A stretch of DNA of 64,000 nucleotides from Bacillus sp. S3 (lineage in GTDB: Bacteria > Bacillota > Bacilli > Bacillales > Cytobacillaceae), in NCBI RefSeq assembly GCF_005154805.1, contig NZ_CP039727.1:2167501-2231500 (forward strand), read 5' to 3'. The notes under the pieces are model-generated. The model did not search any database, was not told the origin of the DNA, and was given only the letters and a program-made list of their open reading frames with translations. Shown here piece by piece: positions 45,211 through 53,832 of the stretch. How positions within the stretch are numbered: the first letter of the stretch is position 1; every line of letters begins with the position of its first letter. The position numbers were made by a program, and so were the translations under genes.

Positions 45211-45960
45211 ATGGAGAATTTCAAAAATGATTATGACATCAAATTAGTCGCCCTTGATATGGATGGAACATTATTAAATAACAAAGGACAGATCTCTGAA
45301 GCGAATCGCCAGGCAATCAAAGCTGCCCAGGAAAAAGGAGTATTTGTCGTTCTTAGTACGGGCCGTTCATTAACGACCAGCCGGGAACATGCCGATGCAT
45401 TGGAGCTGACATCATATTTAGTAACGGTAAATGGCAGTGAAATCTGGGATGAAAAACGTGAAATAGTCGAGAGGAATTTAGTGAAATCGGAATTAATCGA
45501 GTGGATGTGGGAGCTAACCAAACAGCATAAAACAAAGTTTTGGGCCATTAGTACAGAGCGAAACTTTCATGATGAAATGCCGGAAGATATCCATAAACTT
45601 GAATGGTTAAAATTTGGATTTAATATCGATGATGATGCAACCCGCGAACTCATCACAAAGGAGCTTGAGGCAAGGGGCGAATTCGAGCTCAGTAATTCGA
45701 CGTTGAACAATATTGAAGTAAATCCGCTGGGTATTCATAAAGCAAAAGGGCTGAGCATTGTCTGCAGCCGTCTTGGAATCGAGATGAAAAATGTGATGGC
45801 CGTTGGCGACAGCAGGAACGATTTAATGATGATTAAAGAGGCAGGTCTTGGTGTTGCCATGGGAAATGCCCAAGATGTTGTGAAGGAGGCGGCAGATTGG
45901 ATAACGGCCACAAATGAAGAGGATGGGGTGGCACAAGCCATCCATAAATGGGTGCTATGA
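45211..45960 (+). CDS. HAD superfamily Cof-type sugar/nucleotide phosphatase
   Basis: 249 residues. HAD motif I LVALDMDGTLLN (nucleophile and acid/base Asp), motif II STGRS, motif III Lys and motif IV GDSRNDLMMIKEAG. The C2B cap domain in the middle identifies the Cof subfamily, which dephosphorylates sugar phosphates, FMN or pyridoxal phosphate. The spacing from AAAGGAG to the ATG is long (about 13 nt), which may reduce translation. Specific substrate unknown. Confidence 0.9.
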   Translation: MENFKNDYDIKLVALDMDGTLLNNKGQISEANRQAIKAAQEKGVFVVLSTGRSLTTSREHADALELTSYLVTVNGSEIWDEKREIVERNLVKSELIEWMWELTKQHKTKFWAISTERNFHDEMPEDIHKLEWLKFGFNIDDDATRELITKELEARGEFELSNSTLNNIEVNPLGIHKAKGLSIVCSRLGIEMKNVMAVGDSRNDLMMIKEAGLGVAMGNAQDVVKEAADWITATNEEDGVAQAIHKWVL

Positions 45961-46093
45961 AGAAGGTATTTTAAAGAAATATAAATTTTAAGAAATAAAT
46001 TTAGTATATGCTTGAATCATATTGGCAAAAATAATTGGGCAAGTATATTTTGCAAAATCATGTAATTGTTACATGCTAGGAGGCTACAAAGAA

Positions 46094-46294
46094 ATGGAAC
46101 ATGGTAAAGTAAAATGGTTTAACGGTGAAAAAGGGTTTGGATTCATTGAGCGCGAAGGTGGAGATGACGTATTCGTTCATTTCTCAGCGATTCAAGGCGA
46201 AGGATATAAAACCCTGGATGAAGGTCAAGAGGTTACGTTTGAAATTGAAAATGGACAACGTGGACCACAAGCGGTAAACGTTCGCAAATCATAA
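46094..46294 (+). CDS. cspB: Cold-shock protein (CspB-type)
   Basis: 66 residues from ATG 46094, eleven nt after AGGAGG; the longer frame is not used. RNA-binding motifs RNP1 KGFGFIE and RNP2 VFVHFSAI are intact, in the usual five-strand OB fold ([17 protein letters not shown]). It acts as an RNA chaperone during growth and cold shock. The leader of more than 100 nt without a gene fits the long structured leaders of csp mRNAs. A terminator follows. Confidence 0.95.
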   Translation: MEHGKVKWFNGEKGFGFIEREGGDDVFVHFSAIQGEGYKTLDEGQEVTFEIENGQRGPQAVNVRKS

Positions 46295-46307
46295 GACCTG
46301 CCAATTA

Positions 46308-46339
46308 AAACAGACTCCGTTCAGGAGTTTGTTTTTTTT
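46308..46339 (+). terminator. Terminator of csp
   Basis: AAACAGACTCC / GGAGTTTGTTT stem, 5-nt loop, T-rich tail. Confidence 0.88.
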
Positions 46340-46437
46340 ATGCTCAAAAATTTTTAGGACGTTATTTCTGATTTTAGGAATATCGTCCTTTCTTTTTTTA
46401 TACCTATGTAATAGTGGGTACAGGTTATTCAGTTAAC

Positions 46438-46478
46438 AATCAATATTAAATTAAAATTATTATAATTTAATATTGATT
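46438..46478. promoter_or_regulatory. PerR-type box embedded in an AT-rich palindrome upstream of katA
   Basis: TTAAAATTATTATAA (46451-46465) differs from the PerR consensus TTATAATNATTATAA at one position. It lies within a perfect 16-bp inverted repeat AATCAATATTAAATTA / TAATTTAATATTGATT. About 60-100 bp upstream of the catalase start, the expected place for peroxide-responsive control. Confidence 0.65.
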
Positions 46479-46538
46479 TTAATGAGATTTATATTATAAT
46501 TTAGTTGAAGTTTTAAAAATAGTTTACGAGGTGATGAA

Positions 46539-47999
46539 ATGAGTAATATCAACAAACATTTAACAACAGGAAACGGAGCCCCAGTTGGTGATAATCAAAA
46601 TTCAATGACAGCGGGGTCAAGGGGCCCAACCTTAATCCAAGATGTTCATTTATTAGAAAAATTGGCGCACTTTAATCGTGAGCGTGTGCCGGAGCGGGTC
46701 GTGCACGCAAAAGGTGCCGGTGCACATGGATATTTCGAAGTGACGAATGATATGTCACAATATACAAAGGCAAAATTGTTTAATGGCGTTGGTAAACGCA
46801 CTCCAATGTTTATTCGCTTCTCAACGGTTGCAGGGGAACTTGGATCGGCAGATACCGTCCGTGACCCACGCGGCTTTGCGGTAAAGTTCTATACGGAAGA
46901 AGGGAACTACGATTTAGTAGGTAACAACACACCAATATTCTTTATTCGTGATGCGATAAAGTTCCCTGATTTTATTCATACTCAAAAACGGGATCCAAAA
47001 ACACATTTAAAGAATCCAACTGCTGTTTGGGATTTCTGGTCACTATCGCCTGAATCCTTGCATCAAGTTACTTATTTAATGGGTGATCGCGGCCTTCCGG
47101 CAACACTTCGGCATATGAACGGCTACGGCAGTCATACATTTAAATGGGTAAATGAAAATGGGGAAACTGTTTGGGTGAAGTATCATTTTAAAGCTGAACA
47201 AGGTGTCAAAAATATGTCACCTGATGTTGCTGCTAAATTAGCAGGTGATAATCCTGATTATCATACAGAAGATTTATTTAATGCCATCGAGAATGGAGAT
47301 TTTCCGGCATGGAAGCTTCATGTGCAAATTATGCCATTCGAAGATGCTGAAACGTATCGTTTTGATCCATTTGATGTCACAAAGGTCTGGTCGCATAAGG
47401 ATTACCCATTAATCGAGATAGGCCGAATGGTGCTTAACCGCAACCCTGAAAACTATTTTGCTGAGGTCGAGCAGGCAACCTTCTCACCTGGTACAATGGT
47501 ACCTGGGGTCGAAGCATCACCGGATAAGATGCTTCAAGGTCGTATTTTTGCTTATGCCGATGCCCACCGTTACCGTGTAGGCACGAATCATAACCAGCTC
47601 CCGATTAACCGTCCAAAGGTTGAAGTGAATAATTATCAACGTGACGGCGCGATGCGTTCTGACAATAATGGCGGCGGTTCGGTTTACTATGAACCAAACA
47701 GCTTTGGCGGTCCGAAAGAAGCACCTGAACATAAACAAACTGCCTTTCAGGTTACAGGTGTTGCAGAGCAGGTTTCATATGACCAACACGATCATTACAC
47801 ACAAGCGGGCGACCTATACCGTCTAATGACAGAGGAAGAAAGGTCTCGATTGGTAGAGACAATCGTTGGAGCAATGAAGCCGGTTGAACGGGAGGATATT
47901 AAGCTGCGTCAAATTCAGCATTTCTACAAAGCAGACCCGGAATATGGCGAGCGAGTAGCCAAAGGTTTGAATTTGGCATTGCCACAAAAAGTGAAATAA
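46539..47999 (+). CDS. katA: Monofunctional haem catalase KatA
   Basis: 486 residues, small-subunit clade length. Active-site His in [18 protein letters not shown], Asn in [13 protein letters not shown], and the proximal haem Tyr in [15 protein letters not shown] are all present. It converts H2O2 to water and oxygen in the cytoplasm. Start behind GAGGTGAT. A weak hairpin (GGCCGTTTGA / TCAAACGGTC, 48010-48034) follows the stop. The PerR-type box upstream indicates peroxide induction. Confidence 0.96.
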   Translation: MSNINKHLTTGNGAPVGDNQNSMTAGSRGPTLIQDVHLLEKLAHFNRERVPERVVHAKGAGAHGYFEVTNDMSQYTKAKLFNGVGKRTPMFIRFSTVAGELGSADTVRDPRGFAVKFYTEEGNYDLVGNNTPIFFIRDAIKFPDFIHTQKRDPKTHLKNPTAVWDFWSLSPESLHQVTYLMGDRGLPATLRHMNGYGSHTFKWVNENGETVWVKYHFKAEQGVKNMSPDVAAKLAGDNPDYHTEDLFNAIENGDFPAWKLHVQIMPFEDAETYRFDPFDVTKVWSHKDYPLIEIGRMVLNRNPENYFAEVEQATFSPGTMVPGVEASPDKMLQGRIFAYADAHRYRVGTNHNQLPINRPKVEVNNYQRDGAMRSDNNGGGSVYYEPNSFGGPKEAPEHKQTAFQVTGVAEQVSYDQHDHYTQAGDLYRLMTEEERSRLVETIVGAMKPVEREDIKLRQIQHFYKADPEYGERVAKGLNLALPQKVK

Positions 48000-48115
48000 G
48001 ATTGTTTACGGCCGTTTGAGAATATCAAACGGTCTATTGGTTTTTCTTAAATTTGTAATAAATTTACAATTAATTGGAAAAAATACAGGTAAGAAGGATG
48101 TGAAGGAGCCTGCAA

Positions 48116-48640
48116 GTGAGTCTGAATGTTGTCTACGGCGCGGTTTTTATCATTTTAGCAATAAAATGGGGGGATTGGAAAAATTGGAAAGCCTATTATC
48201 CAACTTTCTTATTCTTAATGGTAGGGGATCTTGTTTATCAATTTATGTTTTTTAAGCACAGTATGTGGGAGTATGTTCCAATTGGCAGTGATACAAAATG
48301 GGCTAAACATACTCATATTGCCATCCTGATTATGTTAATTAAATATCCTGTTACAATTAGCATTTTTCTTGGGCATATGCCGAAGGACATGTGGAAAAAA
48401 ATCCTGCATATTTTCTTTTGGACGATGATCTATACAATAAATGAATTTTCTGATTTAAAATTAGGGGCATTGGTCCATAAACATGGATGGAATTTGGGCT
48501 GATCCGCTTTATTTAGTTTTGTTATGTTTTCTGTACTGGCTGTCCATTATAAGTATCCGCTGCTGGCTTGGGTTTTTTCCGCTATTTTTGCAACCTTCTT
48601 ATGGAATGTCTTTGATGTGCAGCAAAGTATTTTAAAATAA
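48116..48640 (+). pseudogene. CBO0543-type membrane protein interrupted by an in-frame TGA
   Basis: GTG 48116 (GAAGGAG upstream) opens a 128-codon frame ending at TGA 48500-48502. The same frame continues without another stop to TAA 48638-48640. The join reads HKHGWNLG-stop-SALFSFVMF. Relatives as I recall them have Trp-Trp-Ser at this place, so TGG to TGA is the likely change. Five or six membrane helices, beginning IKWGDWKNWKAYYP, a hallmark of CBO0543-type proteins. Truncation removes the last two helices. Function of the family unknown. Confidence 0.7.
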
Positions 48641-48789
48641 CGTAAGATAGGTATACTAAACGTAAGATTGCCTTTTTTTTACAGTATAAAACTATTGAAG
48701 AATAAAAATTTAGTCGAATTTTATTAGCAGGAATTTAAGGGATATTATTAGAATAATAGAAATATGATTGTATTAAAGGGGGGATTTGC

Positions 48790-49257
48790 TTGGGTATCCA
48801 AGTGATAAAAAGAGAAGAAACAAAAGTGGTCGGTATTTCGTGGAACGGTACATACTCGGAAATGAGCACGATTCCAGAGCTTTTTACTAAAATGAGGGAA
48901 CGTCTGAATGAGGTTTCACATCAGACGAGGGAACCTTTCTTAATCGCTCCATTTCATAGCAGGGAAACAGAATTCACGTATTACGTAACAAAGCCTGTTG
49001 AAAAACTTGACGAGATCCCGGAAGGTATGATTGGTTTTACGATTCCTGGTAAAAACTATGTTAACACGGTTCATAAAGGCAGTCTTGAGAATGTGTTGGA
49101 AACGTACAACCGATTGTTTGCCTGGATGGAGGAGTATGGTTATGAACGGGATCATTATGCATTATGTTTGGAAATTTTTAAGGAAGAGCATAAACTGCAA
49201 AATGGCTTAGACGATCTTCATTTTGAAATTTATGTACCTGTTAAAACCTATAAATAA
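48790..49257 (+). CDS. GyrI-like / AraC effector-binding domain protein
   Basis: 155 residues, TTG start behind GGGGGG. Two SHS2-like repeats (IQVIKREETKVVGISWNGTYS; later FEIYVPVK at the end) typify stand-alone GyrI-like small-molecule-binding proteins. There is no DNA-binding domain, so it is probably a ligand-binding or hydrolase-type effector domain rather than a regulator. A conserved Glu in ALCLEIFKEE fits the ligand pocket. Monocistronic. Confidence 0.85.
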   Translation: MGIQVIKREETKVVGISWNGTYSEMSTIPELFTKMRERLNEVSHQTREPFLIAPFHSRETEFTYYVTKPVEKLDEIPEGMIGFTIPGKNYVNTVHKGSLENVLETYNRLFAWMEEYGYERDHYALCLEIFKEEHKLQNGLDDLHFEIYVPVKTYK

Positions 49258-49359
49258 TAGGAATAGGTAATATGAAATGTGAACAAAATCAAATAAATGC
49301 AGTTTTCTTTACTGTTAAGAAGAATTGTACTAAGATGTAATCATATATTTAATAATTTC

Positions 49360-49500
49360 CTTCGGGGTCAGGTGAAATTCCTAACCGGCGGTGATGAAGC
49401 TTTTGCTTCTTAGTCCGTGACCCGTTTAACATGTATGGTAAACGGTGGATCTGGTGAAACTCCAGGGCCGACAGTTAAAGTCTGGATGGGAGAAGGAATA
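49360..49500 (+). ncRNA. FMN riboswitch (RFN element)
   Basis: Classic conserved segments in order: TTCGGGGTCAGGTGAAATTC, CCGGCGGTGATGAAGC, AGTCCGTGACCCG, GGTGGATCTGGTGAAACTCC and GGGCCGACAGT...GGATGGGAGAAGG. It binds FMN and, with the following terminator, switches the riboflavin operon off when FMN is plentiful. Confidence 0.97.
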
Positions 49501-49564
49501 CAAGGATTAAGGGTAGGGCGAAAAATATCTATCTTTAAGCCTCTATTTCCTATTGCCATTTTTT

Positions 49565-49600
49565 AAGACCCTAAAGAGACGATTTCTTTAGGGTCTTTAT
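49565..49600 (+). terminator. FMN riboswitch terminator
   Basis: AAGACCCTAAAGA / TCTTTAGGGTCTT perfect 13-bp stem, then T-rich sequence, 32 bp before ribE. Confidence 0.92.
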
Positions 49601-49631
49601 TATTCCTTTTTAAAGGAGAGAAAAAACTATT

Positions 49632-50291
49632 ATGTTTACCGGGATCATTGAAGAAATTGGCGTGCTCTCGAATATCCAGCGGACTGGGGCATCGTTTGTT
49701 CTCACCATTGAAGCGAAAAAGATTCTTAAAGATGTTCATCTAGGAGACAGTATTGCCGTTAATGGGGTTTGCCTGACGGTTACTTCTTTTTCGGCTAAGC
49801 ACTTCACTGTTGATGTGATGCCTGAAACCGTTAAAGCATCCAGTTTGCAAACTGTTAAACGGGGGTCACAGGTTAATTTAGAAAGAGCGATGGCAGCTGG
49901 CGGGAGATTTGGCGGTCACTTTGTTTCAGGACATATTGATGGAACAGGAATCATTAAACGGAAACAGGCATTGGAAAATGCGGTTTATTACGAAATTGAG
50001 GCGGTTCCTGAAATTTTACGATATGTCATTTTGAAGGGATCCGTTACGGTAGATGGGACAAGCCTGACTGTTTTCGAAGTAACAGAGAATAGCTTTACTA
50101 TCTCTTTAATCCCACACACCATGTCGGAAACGATATTGGGGAAAAAGGGTTCAGGGGATATCGTTAACTTGGAATGCGATATGATTGGAAAATATGTAGG
50201 TCATTTTATCAACAACCTTACAGGTGAATCGCAGCAAAAAAGAAAATCTGGAATAACGGAAAAATTTTTAGAAGACAATGGATTTTATTAA
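49632..50291 (+). CDS. ribE: Riboflavin synthase alpha chain
   Basis: 219 residues. Start MFTGIIEEIG is diagnostic; two lumazine-binding repeats follow (GDSIAVNGVCLTV and GSVTVDGTSLTVFE). It dismutates two 6,7-dimethyl-8-ribityllumazine molecules into riboflavin. Start behind AAAGGAGAG. It is the first gene after the FMN riboswitch; the deaminase/reductase gene ribD that normally precedes it is missing here. Confidence 0.96.
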   Translation: MFTGIIEEIGVLSNIQRTGASFVLTIEAKKILKDVHLGDSIAVNGVCLTVTSFSAKHFTVDVMPETVKASSLQTVKRGSQVNLERAMAAGGRFGGHFVSGHIDGTGIIKRKQALENAVYYEIEAVPEILRYVILKGSVTVDGTSLTVFEVTENSFTISLIPHTMSETILGKKGSGDIVNLECDMIGKYVGHFINNLTGESQQKRKSGITEKFLEDNGFY

Positions 50292-50334
50292 TGCGGGTTA
50301 CTGGCAAATAAACCAATAAAAAGGAGTGATAGCG

Positions 50335-51528
50335 GTGTTTGATACCATTGATGATGCCTTGAATGATTTAAAGGATGGTAAGGTGGTTATTGTTTGCGAT
50401 GACGAGGATCGCGAAAATGAAGGGGATTTTATCGCTCTAGCTGAAAAGACTACCCCGGAAGTGATTAATTTAATGGTGACACATGGCAGAGGACTAGTAT
50501 GTGTTCCGATTGAAGAAGAATTAGCGCAAAAGTTAGATTTAATGCCGATGGTTTCGAATAACACGGATTCTCATGGGACAGCGTTTACCGTCACGATTGA
50601 CCATAAATTTTCAACCACAGGGATTTCTGCATTTGAACGGTCAGCAACGATTTTAAGTTTACTGGATCCGGAGTCAAAAGCGGCAGATTTCAAACGGCCC
50701 GGACATGTATTTCCGCTCGTTGCCAAAAAGGGCGGGGTCCTAAGAAGAACAGGGCATACAGAAGCCGCTGTGGACCTTGCCAGATTATGCGATGCCAAAC
50801 CGGCCGGTGTTATTTGTGAAATTATGAATGAGGACGGAACAATGGCACGGGTCCCACAGCTGCGAAAAATTGCCGACGAACTCAACATTAAAATGATTAC
50901 CATTAAAGACTTGATTGAATATCGGAACAAAACAGAAAACCTGATTAAACGTGAAGTAGAAATCGATTTACCTACAGAATTCGGCACGTTTAAGGCGGTC
51001 GGATATTCGAACCTAGTTGATGGGAAAGAGCATGTGGCATTAGTAAAGGGGAAGATTAATCCTGAAACTCCAGTCTTAGTCAGAGTTCACTCAGAATGTC
51101 TGACTGGTGATGTATTCGGATCATACCGATGTGATTGCGGACCACAGCTGCATGCCGCATTAAATCAAATCAATCAAGCCGAAAATGGAGTTCTGTTATA
51201 TATGCGCCAGGAAGGACGCGGCATTGGGCTGCTCAATAAATTAAGGGCATATAAACTGCAAGAAGAAGGCTACGATACCGTTGAAGCCAATGAAAAACTT
51301 GGCTTTGGCGCTGATTTAAGAGAATATGGCATCGGTGCACAAATTTTGAAGGACTTAGGGATTAAAAAAATGATGTTATTAACAAATAATCCCAGAAAAA
51401 TAAAAGGCTTAAAAGGGTATGATCTGGAGGTAGTCGAACGGGTGCCTCTGCAAATGGAAATGCGTAAGGAAAATGCCAATTATTTAAAAACGAAACACGA
51501 CAAACTAGGGCATTTGTTACAATATTAG
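50335..51528 (+). CDS. ribBA: Bifunctional DHBP synthase / GTP cyclohydrolase II
   Basis: 397 residues from GTG 50335 (AAAGGAG 10 nt upstream; the GTG at 50326 is part of that site). The N-terminal RibB domain has [12 protein letters not shown] and [12 protein letters not shown]. The C-terminal RibA has the zinc ligands in [17 protein letters not shown] and RQEGRGIGL. It makes the two precursors, 3,4-dihydroxy-2-butanone 4-phosphate and the pyrimidine from GTP. Second gene of the operon. Confidence 0.96.
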   Translation: MFDTIDDALNDLKDGKVVIVCDDEDRENEGDFIALAEKTTPEVINLMVTHGRGLVCVPIEEELAQKLDLMPMVSNNTDSHGTAFTVTIDHKFSTTGISAFERSATILSLLDPESKAADFKRPGHVFPLVAKKGGVLRRTGHTEAAVDLARLCDAKPAGVICEIMNEDGTMARVPQLRKIADELNIKMITIKDLIEYRNKTENLIKREVEIDLPTEFGTFKAVGYSNLVDGKEHVALVKGKINPETPVLVRVHSECLTGDVFGSYRCDCGPQLHAALNQINQAENGVLLYMRQEGRGIGLLNKLRAYKLQEEGYDTVEANEKLGFGADLREYGIGAQILKDLGIKKMMLLTNNPRKIKGLKGYDLEVVERVPLQMEMRKENANYLKTKHDKLGHLLQY

Positions 51529-51567
51529 AAAATGAACACGCAAAATTAAGCGGATGGAGTGATCAAC

Positions 51568-52035
51568 ATGGGAAATATTTTTGAAGGAAATTTAGTTGGC
51601 ACAGGATTAAAAGTTGGAATTGTTGTTGGCAGGTTTAACGAATTTATTACCAGTAAGTTATTGGGCGGTGCACAGGATGCTCTTAAAAGACATGGCGTAA
51701 ATGACGCCGACGTGGATATCGCCTGGGTACCGGGTGCGTTCGAAATACCGCTAATCGCGCAAAAAATGGCAAATAGTAAAAAGTATGATGCGGTCATTAC
51801 GCTTGGAACAGTCATCAGAGGCTCAACACCTCATTTTGACTATGTTTGTAACGAAGCAGCCAAAGGCGTTTCTGCAACAGCGTTAGCTAGCGGGATTCCT
51901 ATTAGTTTCGGAGTGCTGACAACTGAATCCATCGAACAGGCAATCGAACGAGCTGGAACAAAGGCAGGAAATAAAGGCTGGGATGCAGCTGTTTCCGCTA
52001 TTGAAATGGCTAATTTATGTAGGAATATGGAGTAA
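51568..52035 (+). CDS. ribH: 6,7-dimethyl-8-ribityllumazine synthase
   Basis: 155 residues from ATG 51568 behind GGAGTGA. Conserved [10 protein letters not shown] at the start, VPGAFEIPL, and [21 protein letters not shown] with the catalytic His. It condenses the pyrimidine with dihydroxybutanone phosphate. It forms 60-mer capsids with RibE inside in Bacillus. Last gene of the operon, followed by a long hairpin terminator. Confidence 0.96.
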   Translation: MGNIFEGNLVGTGLKVGIVVGRFNEFITSKLLGGAQDALKRHGVNDADVDIAWVPGAFEIPLIAQKMANSKKYDAVITLGTVIRGSTPHFDYVCNEAAKGVSATALASGIPISFGVLTTESIEQAIERAGTKAGNKGWDAAVSAIEMANLCRNME

Positions 52036-52050
52036 CAAAACATCCCAGTT

Positions 52051-52112
52051 GAAAAGGCATCACAATTTTTCGGAAAGAAAACTTTCTGAAAGAATGTGAT
52101 GCCTTTTCTTTT
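52051..52112 (+). terminator. Long hairpin terminator of the rib operon
   Basis: GAAAAGGCATCACA / TGTGATGCCTTTTC outer stem plus an inner TTTTTCGGAAAG / CTTTCTGAAAGAA stem and a TTTT end. Confidence 0.9.
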
Positions 52113-52229
52113 AAAGAAATTTTATTGGTATATTTACTGTAAGAACATAGATGGTATAATTGATTGAAAAATGAAATAATTATGAATAGAATGATAAAAA
52201 GGAGGAGTTAAATCTCTTACCTATTTTTT

Positions 52230-52246
52230 TGTTTGTCAGACAAACA
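52230..52246. promoter_or_regulatory. FadR-type operator upstream of the M24 gene
   Basis: TGTTTGTCAGACAAACA, palindrome centred on A. Matches the sites at 53558 and 56022 and lies between a TATAAT (52155-52160) and the start codon, the position of a repressor block. Confidence 0.75.
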
Positions 52247-52266
52247 CACATGGAAAGGATGTAGTT

Positions 52267-53475
52267 ATGGTGACAACTTTGAATTCAAATAAGCTTCTCT
52301 ATCAAAATCGAGTGAAAGAACTTCAAGGGAAATTAAAATTTCATAATGTGGCTGCTGCCCTTATTATGAATCCGAGAGATCTTTTTTATTATGCAGGAAC
52401 TGCACAGCCCACAAATCTATGGATTTCAGATGAAGGAAATCCGATTCTTTTTACAAGAAGAGCACATGAAATGACCAAAAAGGCCACATGGATTGACCAA
52501 ACATTTGAAGCAAATAGTTTTAAAGATATGATTTCCATGTTGGGTGAGTTAAATAGTATGCCTCCAATAGGTAGTAAGCTAGGAGTGCAAACCGATGTAT
52601 TGCCAACGAATATCGGTTTAAGTTTGCAAAAGAATTTAAACGGATATGAATTTATCAATATATCGAAGATCATAATGCAGCAAAGGCTTATCAAGGATTC
52701 CTTTGAGGTTGAGAGCATTAGAAACTCTATTGATTTATGGAAGCAAGGCCACAAGGCAATCTTATCAACATTAAAAACAGGTATTACCGAATATGAGCTG
52801 GCAGCCAGTATGGAGTATGCGGCAAGGAAAAATGGCGGGGACGGAGTGGTTTGGTTTCGACGCTGGGATGGATGCTTGCCTGGCGGCGGCATCGTGACAT
52901 CGGGTCCAAATGCCTGGGAAGTTTCTGGGCATGCGATGACAGTAACAGGGGTTGGCATGAGCGAAAGCTTACCATGGGGTGCCTCTAAACGGAAAATTGA
53001 AAATGGGGATCTTGTTGTAGTTGACTATGGCATTTGCAAGGAAGGTTATCATGCCGATATGGCTCGTACTTATTGTTTAGGGAAACCATCTGATAAACAA
53101 ATGGATTTATGGAATAGGTTAGTGGAGCTGCATTTAAGTGTAATTGATAAAATAAGACCTGATGTAACGGGAGAAGAACTCTATTTATTTGCCGAACAAT
53201 TAGCAAAAGAACAGGGCCTGCTTGAAAATTTTATGGGTACAGGAAATAGCCGGGGCAGCTATATTGGTCATTCCATTGGCTTAGAAATTGATGAAGATCC
53301 CGTTTTAGGATTAGGTTTTACACAGCCATTACCAGAAGGTGCGGTGATAACGATCGAACCAAAATTTATGATACCAGGTCTAGGTTCGGTCATGATTGAA
53401 GATGACATATTAATTACCAAATCAGGTTATGAAATTTTGAGTACACTCAATCGAGAATTATTTTATGTTGATTAA
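52267..53475 (+). CDS. M24-family metallohydrolase (creatinase/Xaa-Pro peptidase fold)
   Basis: 402 residues, ATG behind GGAAAGGATG. The N-terminal creatinase domain (about 15-150) is followed by a pita-bread domain with all five metal ligands: D253 and D264 (VVVDYGICKEGYHADMAR), H335 (YIGHSIG), E364 (ITIEPKF) and E378 (MIEDD). M24 proteins include prolidases, creatinase, ectoine hydrolase and the DMSP lyase DddP, so sequence alone does not fix the substrate. It carries its own copy of the cluster operator and is the first gene of the catabolic cluster. It may release the acid used by the downstream mutase pathway. Confidence 0.88.
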   Translation: MVTTLNSNKLLYQNRVKELQGKLKFHNVAAALIMNPRDLFYYAGTAQPTNLWISDEGNPILFTRRAHEMTKKATWIDQTFEANSFKDMISMLGELNSMPPIGSKLGVQTDVLPTNIGLSLQKNLNGYEFINISKIIMQQRLIKDSFEVESIRNSIDLWKQGHKAILSTLKTGITEYELAASMEYAARKNGGDGVVWFRRWDGCLPGGGIVTSGPNAWEVSGHAMTVTGVGMSESLPWGASKRKIENGDLVVVDYGICKEGYHADMARTYCLGKPSDKQMDLWNRLVELHLSVIDKIRPDVTGEELYLFAEQLAKEQGLLENFMGTGNSRGSYIGHSIGLEIDEDPVLGLGFTQPLPEGAVITIEPKFMIPGLGSVMIEDDILITKSGYEILSTLNRELFYVD

Positions 53476-53512
53476 GGAATGTTGCTGGTGACTAAAAATT
53501 TAGAATATTCAG

Positions 53513-53541
53513 TTGACAAATAATATTGAACCCTTTAATAT
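53513..53541 (+). promoter_or_regulatory. Strong sigma-A promoter before the MFS-mutase operon
   Basis: TTGACA (53513-53518), exactly 17 bp, TAATAT (53536-53541). The operator at 53558 lies just downstream, near the expected +10. Confidence 0.82.
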
Positions 53542-53557
53542 GTAGAGTATAAATGGT

Positions 53558-53574
53558 CGTTTGTCTGACAAACG
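53558..53574. promoter_or_regulatory. FadR-type operator overlapping the transcription start region
   Basis: CGTTTGTCTGACAAACG, perfect 17-bp palindrome apart from the central base. Same core as 52230. Position downstream of -10 is consistent with repression. Confidence 0.8.
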
Positions 53575-53680
53575 GATTAACCTACATAATTTTATCCGCA
53601 TCTATTCCCATCACGAATCCTGCATCGTTCATCAAGACACTTCAAAAAACAAACCTTTTTATGATTCCTAGATCATCGTT

Positions 53681-53694
53681 TGTCGGCGCTTTCA
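53681..53694 (-). promoter_or_regulatory. cre-like catabolite-repression site 1
   Basis: Reverse strand TGAAAGCGCCGACA resembles the CcpA cre consensus TGWAANCGNTNWCA, with a C at one consensus T. Part of a direct repeat with site 2. The rest of 53476-53832 has no gene; a 68-codon frame there has no ribosome binding site. Confidence 0.5.
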
Positions 53695-53718
53695 ATAATT
53701 ATCATTTTCACAACCAAT

Positions 53719-53732
53719 TGTCAGCGCTTTCA
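53719..53732 (-). promoter_or_regulatory. cre-like catabolite-repression site 2
   Basis: Reverse strand TGAAAGCGCTGACA fits the cre consensus closely. It begins 38 bp after site 1, downstream of the promoter, a common place for CcpA road-block repression. Confidence 0.6.
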
Positions 53733-53832
53733 ATATTTTTTAGTAAAGGAGGGAAATAGAACCATAAATTAAAAGAATAGTAGATTATTAAGAAGGCAAA
53801 GGATAATTGAATAAAGGAGATGGTACTTTTTT

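Noticed and set aside
52267..53475. Naming the M24 protein DddP, creatinase or ectoine hydrolase
   Set aside because: Metal ligands are common to the whole family and no accompanying pathway genes point to one of these.
53553..53759. 68-codon open frame in the leader of the MFS operon
   Set aside because: It starts inside the operator palindrome, has no ribosome binding site, spans both cre-like sites and has no protein-like pattern.
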